Shown piece after piece: positions 34,461 through 42,824 of a stretch of 64,000 nucleotides of DNA (positions are counted from its first letter, which is position 1; the number at the start of each line of letters is the position of its first letter). The notes under the pieces were generated by a model. The model saw nothing but the letters and a program-made list of their open reading frames with translations, made no database searches and had not been told where the DNA came from. The stretch covers positions 744,001-808,000 of the forward strand of contig NZ_JADEWH010000001.1 of assembly GCF_015207755.1 (NCBI RefSeq), written 5' to 3'. Source of the stretch: Nodularia sp. LEGE 06071 (GTDB taxonomy: Bacteria > Cyanobacteriota > Cyanobacteriia > Cyanobacteriales > Nostocaceae). The translations under genes and the position numbers were made by a program.

Positions 34461-37388
34461 TTATTTAGTCTCCATCCAATTATCACCGGCGCGGACATCT
34501 ACCAGTAACGGGACACTCAAAGATACAGCATTTTCCATGACTGACTTAATTTGTGGTTGCAATTCTTCCCACTTCTGCGGAGGAACTTCAAACACCAATT
34601 CATCGTGAACTTGTAATAACAATCGTGCTTCATATTTCGGCAAAACTTCGTGCAGCCTAATCATGGCAATCTTGATAATATCAGCACTCGAACCTTGAAT
34701 TGGGGCATTAGCCGCAGAACGTAGTAAACCCGCATCGTAAGCACCCAAATTTTTCAATTTACTCAAGTCAATGTCTTCTGGGTTGCTGTCTTTTAATTTG
34801 CGTAAACTATTATTGGTAAACTCAACATAACGCCGACGACCGAGAATAGTTTCCACATAACCTTGAGATATCGCTTGTTTTTTTACCCCTTCCAAATATG
34901 CAAAAATTTGCGGGTAACGTTCATTAAACCGCTTAATAAACTCGTTAGCAATAGTTTTATCTATCCCCGTGGAACGGGAAAATCTCAGCGAACCCATCCC
35001 ATAAATCACACCAAAATTGATGGTTTTAGCTATGCGGCGTTCATCTGATGTAATATCTGATTTTTCAAACACTAAACGGGCGGTGACAGTGTGAATATCT
35101 TCATTTTGCTGATATGCTTGCAATAATATCGGCTCTTGACTTAAATGAGCCAATATTCGCAACTCTATTTGTGAGTAATCAGCCGCCGCCATTAAGTATC
35201 CTGGTTCTGGCAAAAATGCCTTGCGAATTTGGCGACTAAAGGCTGTGCGAATGGGGATATTTTGTAAGTTGGGATTAGACGAAGATAACCGACCTGTGGC
35301 TGTTACTGTTTGATTAAAATTAGTATGAACTCGTTGAGTATCTGGACGGACTAATGCTGGTAAAGCATCTACATAAGTAGACTTTAATTTAGATAAAGTG
35401 CGGTACTCAATAATCGCATCCACAAACCCAGTTTGATCAACTTCTTGGAGTTTTTCTAATGTCGCCGCATCTGTAGAATAACCAGTTTGAATTTTTCGGG
35501 AATATTTGGTACTTAATCCTAGCTTTTCAAATAATATCAGGCTCAATTGTTTAGGAGAACCCAAGTTAAATGTTTCCCCTGCTATTGCAATTGCTGTTTC
35601 CTGCAACTTGGCTAAATCTATCTCTAACTGCTGCGATAGTTCGTGCAGATAAGCTGAATTAATGCAAACACCTGTATATTCCATCTCCGCTAAAACTTTT
35701 TCTAGCGGTTGTTCTACTTCTACTAATAATTTGTGCAAAGCGGGAAACTTTTCTAGTTCCTCTCGGAATTTTGGCACAAGTTGAAATGTGGCGTAGACTT
35801 GCAAACAGCAATAATCTGCTACAGATGCAATACTAATATCAGCAATGGTTTGACCTTTGGGAACTAAATCTTGATAATTTTTGAGAATTAATCCTAAATA
35901 ACGCAGTGAGATATCATTCAGGTTGTGGGGAGTATCTGGATTGAGAACATAACTGGCTAACATGGGATCGAAAACAACTCCCGCCAGCTTAATTCCTTGA
36001 CAGCGAAAAACTAAGCGGTCAAATTTGCTATTTTGGAAAGTCTTGGGATAATCAGCACTTGTAAGAATTGAACTAAGTTCTGCAAATACCACATCTTGAC
36101 TCAAATTTTTTCCAGTTTTATGAGCCAAAGGAATATAAGCTGATTCATCTGGTTTTGTTCCCCAACAGCAGCCAATTCCCACTAAAGTAGCATCCCGTGG
36201 TTCTAAATCAGTGGTTTCTGTATCCCAAGCTACGGGGATGGCTGGGTTAGTGAATGTTTGCAGCAGTTTCACTAATTCGCTGAGTTTTTCTGGGGTGTTA
36301 ATAATCTGTGGTTGAATTGGTGAAGCGGTTTGCTGTATTACGGCTGCTGTTTCATCAGCACTAAAAAACGATATATCATCATCTTCATAATTGCTGGAGT
36401 CTACTGTGGTTGTAACTGCTGAGATTTCCGCAATTTCTCCCCCAAAACGTTGCTGAAGTTCGTCTATTTTTCCCAAGAAATGATTGAATTCTAACTTTTC
36501 TAAAATAGGTGTGAGAAGGCTGGTATCAAATCCTGTGAATTTGCAGTTTTCTAAATCAATTTCTAGGGGAACGTCTAAAACAATTTTGGCTAAGTATTGC
36601 GATTTTTGAGCGTCTTCTCTACCCGTAGCTAATTTTTTCTGAGTTGCGCCTTTAATTTCATCTAACGCTGCATAAATCTGCTCCAGAGAACCGTAGGTAC
36701 TAAGTAGCTGTACGGCGGTTTTTTCGCCAATTCCTCTGACACCAGGAATGTTATCTGATTTATCCCCGCAGAGGGCTTTATAATCAACAATTTGCGTAGG
36801 TAATACACCTAATTTGGCTTTAACTTCTTCTGTACTAAATTCAGTGATGCTGTTTGTAGAGCGTTTGAGAGCATCTGGACTAAAATTTAAAACGGTGATT
36901 TCTTGCTCAGGATTAATTAGTTGAAATAAATCTTTATCGCCTGTCAAAATCTTGACTTTATACCCTGCGGCAGTGGCTTTTTGTGATAAGGTTCCTAAGA
37001 CATCATCTGCTTCAAAACCAGGAGCGGTGAAAATGGGTAAGTTAAAGCCTGAGAGCAATTCTTGGAGATTTTTTAAATCAGGAACAAAGTCTTCTGGTGT
37101 TCCAGGACGATCAGCTTTATAAGTATCGTCAGCTTCGTGGCGAAAAGTTGGTAAACCCAAATCAAAAGCGATCGCCATTGCTTGGGGCTGTTGTGTCGCC
37201 ATGACTTCTAACAGACATTTGAGAAAGCCAAAACATATACTCGTCGGAATCCCCGCTTTAGTCCGCAATCCGCCGTCTCTTCCTTTGGCGAAAGCGAAAT
37301 AAGAACGATAGGCCAGGGAGTGTCCATCTACAAGGATGAAGGTGGGACGTGTGGCGGTGACAGGATGGGAAGTTTGAGACATAACCAT
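34461..37388 (-). CDS. polA: DNA polymerase I
   Basis: A 975-residue three-domain PolA. The 5' nuclease domain (FILVDGHSLAYRSYFAF; GDKSDNIPGVRGIGEKTA) lies at 10-330; a DnaQ-like 3'-5' exonuclease domain at about 375-575; and the polymerase domain after 600 with motif A (AADYSQIELRILAHLS), motif B (RRIAKTINFGVIYGMG) and motif C (LLQVHDELVFE). In the exonuclease domain D389, E391, D457 and Y526 are in place, but the Exo III aspartate is Gln530 in DYCCLQVYATFQLV. The start could be ATG at 37388 or 37382. Confidence 0.96.
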   Translation of the reverse strand: MVMSQTSHPVTATRPTFILVDGHSLAYRSYFAFAKGRDGGLRTKAGIPTSICFGFLKCLLEVMATQQPQAMAIAFDLGLPTFRHEADDTYKADRPGTPEDFVPDLKNLQELLSGFNLPIFTAPGFEADDVLGTLSQKATAAGYKVKILTGDKDLFQLINPEQEITVLNFSPDALKRSTNSITEFSTEEVKAKLGVLPTQIVDYKALCGDKSDNIPGVRGIGEKTAVQLLSTYGSLEQIYAALDEIKGATQKKLATGREDAQKSQYLAKIVLDVPLEIDLENCKFTGFDTSLLTPILEKLEFNHFLGKIDELQQRFGGEIAEISAVTTTVDSSNYEDDDISFFSADETAAVIQQTASPIQPQIINTPEKLSELVKLLQTFTNPAIPVAWDTETTDLEPRDATLVGIGCCWGTKPDESAYIPLAHKTGKNLSQDVVFAELSSILTSADYPKTFQNSKFDRLVFRCQGIKLAGVVFDPMLASYVLNPDTPHNLNDISLRYLGLILKNYQDLVPKGQTIADISIASVADYCCLQVYATFQLVPKFREELEKFPALHKLLVEVEQPLEKVLAEMEYTGVCINSAYLHELSQQLEIDLAKLQETAIAIAGETFNLGSPKQLSLILFEKLGLSTKYSRKIQTGYSTDAATLEKLQEVDQTGFVDAIIEYRTLSKLKSTYVDALPALVRPDTQRVHTNFNQTVTATGRLSSSNPNLQNIPIRTAFSRQIRKAFLPEPGYLMAAADYSQIELRILAHLSQEPILLQAYQQNEDIHTVTARLVFEKSDITSDERRIAKTINFGVIYGMGSLRFSRSTGIDKTIANEFIKRFNERYPQIFAYLEGVKKQAISQGYVETILGRRRYVEFTNNSLRKLKDSNPEDIDLSKLKNLGAYDAGLLRSAANAPIQGSSADIIKIAMIRLHEVLPKYEARLLLQVHDELVFEVPPQKWEELQPQIKSVMENAVSLSVPLLVDVRAGDNWMETK

Positions 37389-37464
37389 ATTTTAGCCTAA
37401 GTGTTGCCTACTACCCCCTAGAGACTGCTAACCTCATACTGGGAAGTTCAAAACTAGGGAATTT

Positions 37465-38346
37465 ATGCACAAAGCATCTGCCTCTGACTTGATATTGACT
37501 GGTAATTATGCTGCGGCTGCACAAAATATTAAATTACTGGTTTTAGATATAGATGGGACGATTTCTGGAGAGTCTAACACTGTCAGCGCACCTGTCAAGC
37601 AGGCGATCGCCGCAGTACAAGCCAAAGGAATCCAGGTGGCGATCGCAACTGGCCGGATGTATTGTTCAGCTTTACGCTTCCACCAAGAAATTAACTCTCT
37701 GCTGCCATTATCAGCTTATCAAGGAGCTTGGATTCAAGACCCAGCTAATCAGGAAATTCATCGCCATTGGGCTGTGTCCAAAGACATGGCGCACCAGCTA
37801 CTAGACTATTTTGAACAGCCGCATCTGCGATCGCTTTTATCTGTCCACTTCTATATCAATGATCAGCTTTACGTGCGAGATTTGAGCCAAGAAACTCAAA
37901 TTTATGCCCAACGTTCTGGGATTACCCCGATTCCCGTGGGCGATTTGCGCCAAGTTCTCACCAATGAACCCACCAAAATATTAGCTTTGTGCGACGATGC
38001 AGAACTGATCAACGAGCTATTGGGGAACTTGCGCCGCCAATACACACCTGCTGAACTTTATCTGACAACATCTGTTGCGACCTTTTTTGAAGCCACTAAT
38101 CCCTTAGTGAATAAGGGAACTGCTGTGCGTTACATAGCTGAAGAACTGCTGGGCTTAGAAAGCAGCAATGTGATGACTATTGGTGATAACTTTAATGACT
38201 TTGAAATGCTGGAATATGCTGGCATCGGTGTAGCTATGGGTAATGCTCCAGCAGGTGTGCAAGCGATCGCGCAATGGGTAGCACCTAGTGTAGATCAAGA
38301 TGGAGTTGCAACTGCTATTGATCAGTTTTTACTGTCGTCAGGGTAA
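37465..38346 (+). CDS. Cof-type HAD-IIB phosphatase
   Basis: A 293-residue HAD-superfamily hydrolase with motif I LLVLDIDGTIS (near residue 27-37), motif II AIATGRMY, and motif IV MTIGDNFNDFEMLEYAGIGVAMGNA with a C2B-type cap in between. It probably dephosphorylates sugar phosphates or related small metabolites. Divergent from polA, 76 bases apart. Confidence 0.9.
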   Translation: MHKASASDLILTGNYAAAAQNIKLLVLDIDGTISGESNTVSAPVKQAIAAVQAKGIQVAIATGRMYCSALRFHQEINSLLPLSAYQGAWIQDPANQEIHRHWAVSKDMAHQLLDYFEQPHLRSLLSVHFYINDQLYVRDLSQETQIYAQRSGITPIPVGDLRQVLTNEPTKILALCDDAELINELLGNLRRQYTPAELYLTTSVATFFEATNPLVNKGTAVRYIAEELLGLESSNVMTIGDNFNDFEMLEYAGIGVAMGNAPAGVQAIAQWVAPSVDQDGVATAIDQFLLSSG

Positions 38347-38675
38347 TCTTTATCTATACCTGAAAAACTAGATGAAATCAGAAAAGACACCGACGACTGG
38401 CCGTGTTTCGTCTCGGTGCCTTCGCTGGTTCGCTCCTCACACAACTGATAATATAGCCGAGGGGATGAAATCAGTCAATAGTTACGAGAAAAGTTTTGAT
38501 TTTGTGCTTCTGAAATTCTACTTGCTTATAGTACATTCATACAGCACCACATTCCGCAAACATTCTTTGCATCATCAAACCCAGCCAAACTAAAATCTTG
38601 TTGGGTAATGCTTAGTCCCATCGAAACAGCAGCTTGTGAAGTTTTTTTTAGCGGCGGCAAAATTTACACAACTCT
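38347..38675. other. Intergenic region without a convincing gene
   Basis: About 330 bases between the convergent HAD and DALR genes. CACCGA...TCGGTG inverted repeats lie near 38389-38422. A 73-codon frame at 38372-38593 has no protein-like composition and is not annotated. Confidence 0.35.
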
Positions 38676-39530
38676 TCATAACTCCAGAGGAGCAAAAGCA
38701 CCCAGTTTGTCTACCAGTAAACACCTCAACACAGACTGAGTAGCAATCACTAATCCCAGTCTGGCTTGGGCTAATTCTGGCGCAGAAATTTTTACCTTTC
38801 CCCAAATCCGGCACTGGCTCCAAAAAGCCTCAAAAGCTTGACTTAAATCCAGGGCTACTTTTTCCCAGTTCACCGCACCACTCAAATCAGGACAGTCTAA
38901 ATTGTCTATTACTTGTACTAACTCGGCAATTAGACGACCCTCGGCTGGGTGACTGAGGCGGAGTTTTTGATCATCGTTCAGCCAAGGTATTTGCTGTGCT
39001 GATGCCAAATGAGCCAAAGCAGAGTTTTCGCTGATATCTGGCATTGGTTCTCTCAATTTAATCAATCCTTCTCGGTGAGCTAGCAGCAGCAATGAGTAGC
39101 AGCGTGCATGAGCATATTGAATAACAAATAAGCGAGATGGATTTGGCACGGTAATTTTTCTGGTTCCCGTTTCCCAGTCTTCTCCTATATTCCTCACGAC
39201 GAGGCTTTGCAACCAAGTAGCTAAAAATGGATGAGTTAATTCCAAATAAATTGACCCTGGGGGAACAATTTGCACGCTAAAAAAGTCGCCACGGATTGCT
39301 GATAAGTGAGAGACAATACCACTGGCGATCTCCATTGTTGTTTGATTATGAGATTTTGCCAATTGCAGGGCTAGACCTGAGATATATAAAACTCGACTAT
39401 TGTCTCTACCTTTGTATAGGGGAAATTTTCTACTTTCTATGCTTGTAAGTTTATCAGTAGAAGTATAAATATTGACAGCAAGCACTAAATAGCTGCTTAA
39501 TAAAGCCTTAATTGCTATATACTTACACAC
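38676..39530 (-). CDS. Stand-alone DALR anticodon-binding domain protein
   Basis: A 284-residue protein resembling the C-terminal DALR domain of arginyl-tRNA synthetase without a catalytic domain. The first half (VQIVPPGSIYLELTHPFLATWLQ) looks like a reduced N-terminal Add-type domain; the second half has the all-helical DALR pattern (RLFVIQYAHARCYSLLLLAHRE, AEGRLIAELVQVIDNL, LAQARLGLVIATQSVLRCLLVDKLG). No HIGH or KMSKS motif is present. It may bind tRNA or a synthetase; function is unknown. The neighbouring regulator gene at 39863 is divergent. Confidence 0.75.
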   Translation of the reverse strand: MCKYIAIKALLSSYLVLAVNIYTSTDKLTSIESRKFPLYKGRDNSRVLYISGLALQLAKSHNQTTMEIASGIVSHLSAIRGDFFSVQIVPPGSIYLELTHPFLATWLQSLVVRNIGEDWETGTRKITVPNPSRLFVIQYAHARCYSLLLLAHREGLIKLREPMPDISENSALAHLASAQQIPWLNDDQKLRLSHPAEGRLIAELVQVIDNLDCPDLSGAVNWEKVALDLSQAFEAFWSQCRIWGKVKISAPELAQARLGLVIATQSVLRCLLVDKLGAFAPLEL

Positions 39531-39678
39531 TAGTAGCTTTTAATATAATAAACTGGTGTTCAAGAGGTTTCCCATACTTATTTGTATATTTTCGTCAGCT
39601 ATCTTAAGATATAAATTTAGTCTTTATGAAGAAAAATGAGAGTAGCATAAAATTTGATGAATATTCGATGAATAGTAA

Positions 39679-39718
39679 GTAAATTTTACTACCATCATTG
39701 TACAGTAGGAAGTATAAC
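39679..39718 (+). promoter_or_regulatory. NtcA-type promoter of devH
   Basis: GTAAATTTTACTAC (39679-39692) is a perfect GTAN8TAC box, followed 20 bases later by TATAAC (39713-39718) as -10. A transcript would start near 39725, about 138 bases before the devH ATG. Published work reports NtcA-dependent expression of devH in Anabaena, which agrees. A second weaker GTN10AC lies at 39705-39718. Confidence 0.65.
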
Positions 39719-39720
39719 AA

Positions 39721-39758
39721 AAGAGTAGAGTGCAAAATAACTGCTTTTCTACTCTTTG
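39721..39758 (+). repeat. Inverted repeat in the devH leader
   Basis: AAAGAGTAGA (39721-39730) and TCTACTCTTT (39749-39758) are perfect 10-base inverted repeats right at the predicted transcript start. A second pair, AAAGAC/GTCTTT, lies further in the leader (near 39800-39836). They could fold into leader hairpins or serve as an operator. Confidence 0.6.
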
Positions 39759-39862
39759 GATGGCTGGCGCTGTTAGGCGTTAAGCCGACTCCGCCAACAC
39801 AAAGACACTCCTTGCACCTTTTTATTACGTCTTTGTCTTCAGCCGAACGCTCTTTGTTACCT

Positions 39863-40582
39863 ATGCAATCTCCATCTTCTTTTTCTGAGGCATCACGGCC
39901 TTTTTTGACTTGGCAACGGATTCTTGACTGGGCTCAAGAACACTATCGCTGCCGCACCTTTAGCAAAGATGAACGCATTCCAGCCCGGCCTGGATTGCTG
40001 TATTTAGTCCAAAGAGGTGCCATCCGCATGGTAGGAACAGCACAAGTGAGTGCTACTGCCAGTCAGCTAACGTCTCGACGAATTAACAGAACTCCAGAAG
40101 AAGCATTCTTGGGTTTTGTCGGTGCGGGACAGCCGTTTGAAATTGTGGCTCAGTCACCATTCACGCTCCAAGCATACGCCCACGTTGACCAAACTGCTGT
40201 GCTGTGGATGTACTGGCACGACTTAGACAACTGGCCTCACTTCCGACGTGAAGTGATGGATGCCTTTAGGTATCAGCACCAACGTAAATTGCTGTGGCTG
40301 AGTGCCTTGGGACAACGGCGCACAATTGACCGACTCTTAGGATTTCTCACACTGTTGATTGAGGAATATGGAGAGCCCTCCATGAGCGAAACTGACCCAG
40401 ATGTAATTCGTGGCTACGCTCTTCCCTTCCCCTTGACTCATGCCCAAATTGGTAGCGCTATCGGTTCAACTCGTGTGACGGTGACTCGCTTGATGGGCAA
40501 GTTGCGTCAACGCGGCTTAATTCTGACTCAAGGAGACAATCTTATTTGCTTGCCGGCAGATTCGATTAATCGAGTCAACTAA
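39863..40582 (+). CDS. devH: Crp-family heterocyst regulator, DevH type
   Basis: A 239-residue CRP-fold protein. The sensor region has AFLGFVGAGQPFEIV in place of the cAMP-binding signature; the winged helix is PLTHAQIGSAIGSTRVTVTR. DevH of Anabaena is needed for heterocyst function (glycolipid layer) and is NtcA-dependent. Assignment rests on the family look, the NtcA-type promoter and the synteny with a PacR-type LysR gene and ndhF1/ndhD1. The ATG at 39863 (MQSPSSF) is chosen because the 55 codons above it cross a repeat and the leader hairpins. Confidence 0.75.
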   Translation: MQSPSSFSEASRPFLTWQRILDWAQEHYRCRTFSKDERIPARPGLLYLVQRGAIRMVGTAQVSATASQLTSRRINRTPEEAFLGFVGAGQPFEIVAQSPFTLQAYAHVDQTAVLWMYWHDLDNWPHFRREVMDAFRYQHQRKLLWLSALGQRRTIDRLLGFLTLLIEEYGEPSMSETDPDVIRGYALPFPLTHAQIGSAIGSTRVTVTRLMGKLRQRGLILTQGDNLICLPADSINRVN

Positions 40583-40774
40583 AACGCAGTTCAGAGCTGA
40601 TGACAAGAAGCCACAGTAAGTTAGAGTCAGCAACACCTACTTACTGCTGGGTTTGACCAATCTGTTTGACCACCACAAACAGATTCTGCTTAATTGCGTA
40701 ATCGGTTGACCGAGAATAACGGGATACAAGCCCCGTCATTTCGACAAGTAATACAGTGAGCCTGTCGAACTGCT

Positions 40775-40940
40775 CAGTGCAAGCCTTCTAGGACGGCTTT
40801 CTAGTCAAATCGGAATATAGTCGCCATAGGGCATTGGGAGACTTTAAACGGACGTGGAGGGATGGTAAGACTACCTTGGGAGCATCGACCCGATGAAGCG
40901 TCAAGGAATCCTCGGACTTGAGGACGAGGAGGTATGTCAA
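40775..40940 (+). mobile_element. Decayed IS200/IS605-type right end
   Basis: A relic of a TnpB-encoding transposon: the degenerate TnpB C-terminal frame (next entry) followed by a hairpin TCCTCG (40909-40914)/CGAGGA (40925-40930) and GGTATGTCAA, which resembles the right-end structures of cyanobacterial IS605-like elements, where the TnpB guide RNA scaffold lies. No intact transposase or left end is visible. The call is from pattern memory of such ends, not from a database. Confidence 0.5.
40805..40921 (+). pseudogene. TnpB C-terminal fragment
   Basis: The frame reads SNRNIVAIGHWETLNGRGG, then MVRLPWEHRPDEASRNPRT and a stop. This resembles the TnpB tail in which the last RuvC Asp (D-x-N-A-x-N-I) is followed by a Gly-rich linker and an EASRNP-type end. 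In this copy the Asp position is replaced by a TAG stop and no upstream RuvC or zinc finger is readable (CKPSRTAF may be a zinc-finger remnant), so it is a dead 38-codon fragment. Confidence 0.5.
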
Positions 40941-41026
40941 TAAAAAATCTCAATGCTTAATTTGTTACGTTTACCAAAACATTGAAAAGGGAGAATAAAT
41001 GTTTTTGGTAATTAACACAGTCTATT

Positions 41027-41198
41027 GCCCTTGCGTCCGCCCCAACGGCAAGGGCATATAGCATATTCAGGCAACATCTCTGGGGCAAAAGCGTATAAGG
41101 GTGCTATCAGGACTATCAGTAAATTGAGACCGGGCTTGGGTGGTTGTGGAAATCAACCCCACATTAGAGACCTTGCGGTTGACCACTCAAGTTGCCTG
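41027..41198 (+). ncRNA. Structured RNA candidate
   Basis: Two perfect 8-base stems: GCCCTTGC (41027-41034) with GCAAGGGC (41048-41055), and a long-range pair CAGGCAAC (41068-41075) with GTTGCCTG (41191-41198), enclosing smaller helices such as GGTTG (41142-41146)/CAACC (41154-41158) and AAGG/CCTT. Long nested pairing in a gene-free region beside a TnpB relic suggests a real RNA. It lacks signatures of RNase P RNA, tmRNA or SRP RNA. 6S RNA, or a stand-alone IscB/IsrB-associated (HEARO-like) RNA, are possible. The strand is a guess. Confidence 0.4.
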
Positions 41199-41274
41199 GA
41201 ACACAATTAATTTTTGTTGAAGAAAAAGTTTTTGCCATTCCATTCCCAAAGTTGGAATAGTGGATTTTGGGTGA

Positions 41275-42669
41275 TTATGGCACTGGTTCAAAGTCATAGT
41301 CAGTCCGCGCGCGGTTACCAGGAACTATTTGTACCAATTGAACAGGGCTAGTGCGATCGCCTGAAGGTAAAAATCGAATCGCACTAGAAGCACCCATAGT
41401 AGAAAAGTCAGAGGATGAAAGTGCTTGTTGTACGCCTGAACGCGTAGGATTTCGTTCTAATGCGGCAATCAGGGCGACAGTGGCATCATAAGCCATAGCA
41501 GTTCGCCAACTGACATCACCACCCCACAACTGCCGAGACTTTTGGGGAAAATCCGACTGGAGATCATCGCCTGAAATATGCCAGGGAACTGCTACTACCA
41601 TCCCAGAGGCTTGCTCTCCACCAACTTCTAAAGTTTTGACAGTATAAACATCATCTCCTCCCAGTAGATTTAAGCGTTTCTGGTTCATTTGAACTACTTG
41701 CAAAGCTCTATCCAGAGTTTGAATATTAGTGGCGAACATCAGAACTTCTGCACCTTGTTGAGTAGCTTGTTCTAAACTTTTCGCAGCACTAAAATTGCCC
41801 TGTGACAAATCAAATTCTCTTAATACTTGGCCGCCTTCCAGCGCCAGAGATGAAACAAATTCAGTTTTCAAAGACTGACTGTAGTTACTCTGGGAATTAA
41901 AGAAAACTGCTGCCTGTGTTTTCTGTAAGTTTTTTACCATATAATTAGCCAAGCTTCTAGCAGCCATAAAGTCACTAGGAACTGTGCGGAAAACGTAGGG
42001 GCTAAAGTTAGTAATTTTGACAGAAGTGCTAGTAGGGGAAATGGCTACCAATTTACCGTCAGTATAAATCTTGCCTGCGGCTAAAGTTGTATCACTGGCA
42101 TTAGGACCCACTACGCCTAAGACATCAGAATTTTTGACTAAGCTGGTAGCGATTTGTTTTGAGATTTCAGGATTGTCATCATCATTGCCTATTCCTACTT
42201 TTAAAGGCACTCCCTTAATTCCTCCAGAGGTATTAATGGCATTTTGGGCTTGGGCGATACCACGTAAAATTTCTAAAGAAGTGTTTGGATCAGTGCCTAA
42301 TGGTACAGATGCCACAATGCTATAGCTTTTAGCAGAGCCAATCCGGGCATTATTCAGATATATCAGTGCCTGGGGATCATTACGCTGCTGTTTTAAGGAT
42401 GTTTCTAAATTGGCGATCGCTTGGGCGTAATTTTGATCAGCGAAGGCTTGCACACCCTCTTTTTTAGCGGGAGTAACTTCACCCGGAGTTAAAGTTTTTT
42501 CTCCAAAACTAATGCGATCGGCAATGGATTGATTATCAGTTGTGGGTTTATTAGCAGACGGGTTTTGGGGAAATATTTGCTCTTTAAATAACCATAGACC
42601 ACCACCGACTAATCCTAATGTAACTAGTAGGGACAAAATAAGTACAGTAGTTTCGTTTTTATGGGACAT
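41275..42669 (-). CDS. Membrane-anchored branched-chain amino-acid-type binding protein
   Basis: A 464-residue protein with one N-terminal transmembrane anchor (TTVLILSLLVTLGLVGGGLWLF), a TPR-like helical pair (GVQAFADQNYAQAIANLETSLKQ), and a type I periplasmic-binding fold of the LivJ/receptor family (YSIVASVPLGTDPNTSLEILRG, GVVGPNASDTTLAAGKIY, TAMAYDATVALIAALE). No permease or ATPase genes are next to it, so it may act as a sensor. The Ser/Thr kinase gene 155 bases upstream on the same strand is a plausible partner. Confidence 0.85.
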   Translation of the reverse strand: MSHKNETTVLILSLLVTLGLVGGGLWLFKEQIFPQNPSANKPTTDNQSIADRISFGEKTLTPGEVTPAKKEGVQAFADQNYAQAIANLETSLKQQRNDPQALIYLNNARIGSAKSYSIVASVPLGTDPNTSLEILRGIAQAQNAINTSGGIKGVPLKVGIGNDDDNPEISKQIATSLVKNSDVLGVVGPNASDTTLAAGKIYTDGKLVAISPTSTSVKITNFSPYVFRTVPSDFMAARSLANYMVKNLQKTQAAVFFNSQSNYSQSLKTEFVSSLALEGGQVLREFDLSQGNFSAAKSLEQATQQGAEVLMFATNIQTLDRALQVVQMNQKRLNLLGGDDVYTVKTLEVGGEQASGMVVAVPWHISGDDLQSDFPQKSRQLWGGDVSWRTAMAYDATVALIAALERNPTRSGVQQALSSSDFSTMGASSAIRFLPSGDRTSPVQLVQIVPGNRARTDYDFEPVP

Positions 42670-42824
42670 AGGATATTTCTAACTTGTTAAATATAGAGAT
42701 TTTCTTATGAATGAAACAAAAAATTATCTGTGTAGCCTACGGCAAGCCGCTAACGCGTCTACATCTGTGTTTATCTGTGGTTGATTATTTCTTTCTACCT
42801 ACCCAATTGTCAAGCGCTATATAA

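Noticed and set aside
38372-38593. 73-codon plus-strand open frame after the HAD gene
   Set aside because: Composition is not protein-like and it crosses an inverted repeat; no start signal.
41025-41210. 61-codon open frame over the structured-RNA candidate
   Set aside because: Starts at a TTG inside a hairpin and shows no domain; the base-paired stems explain the sequence better.
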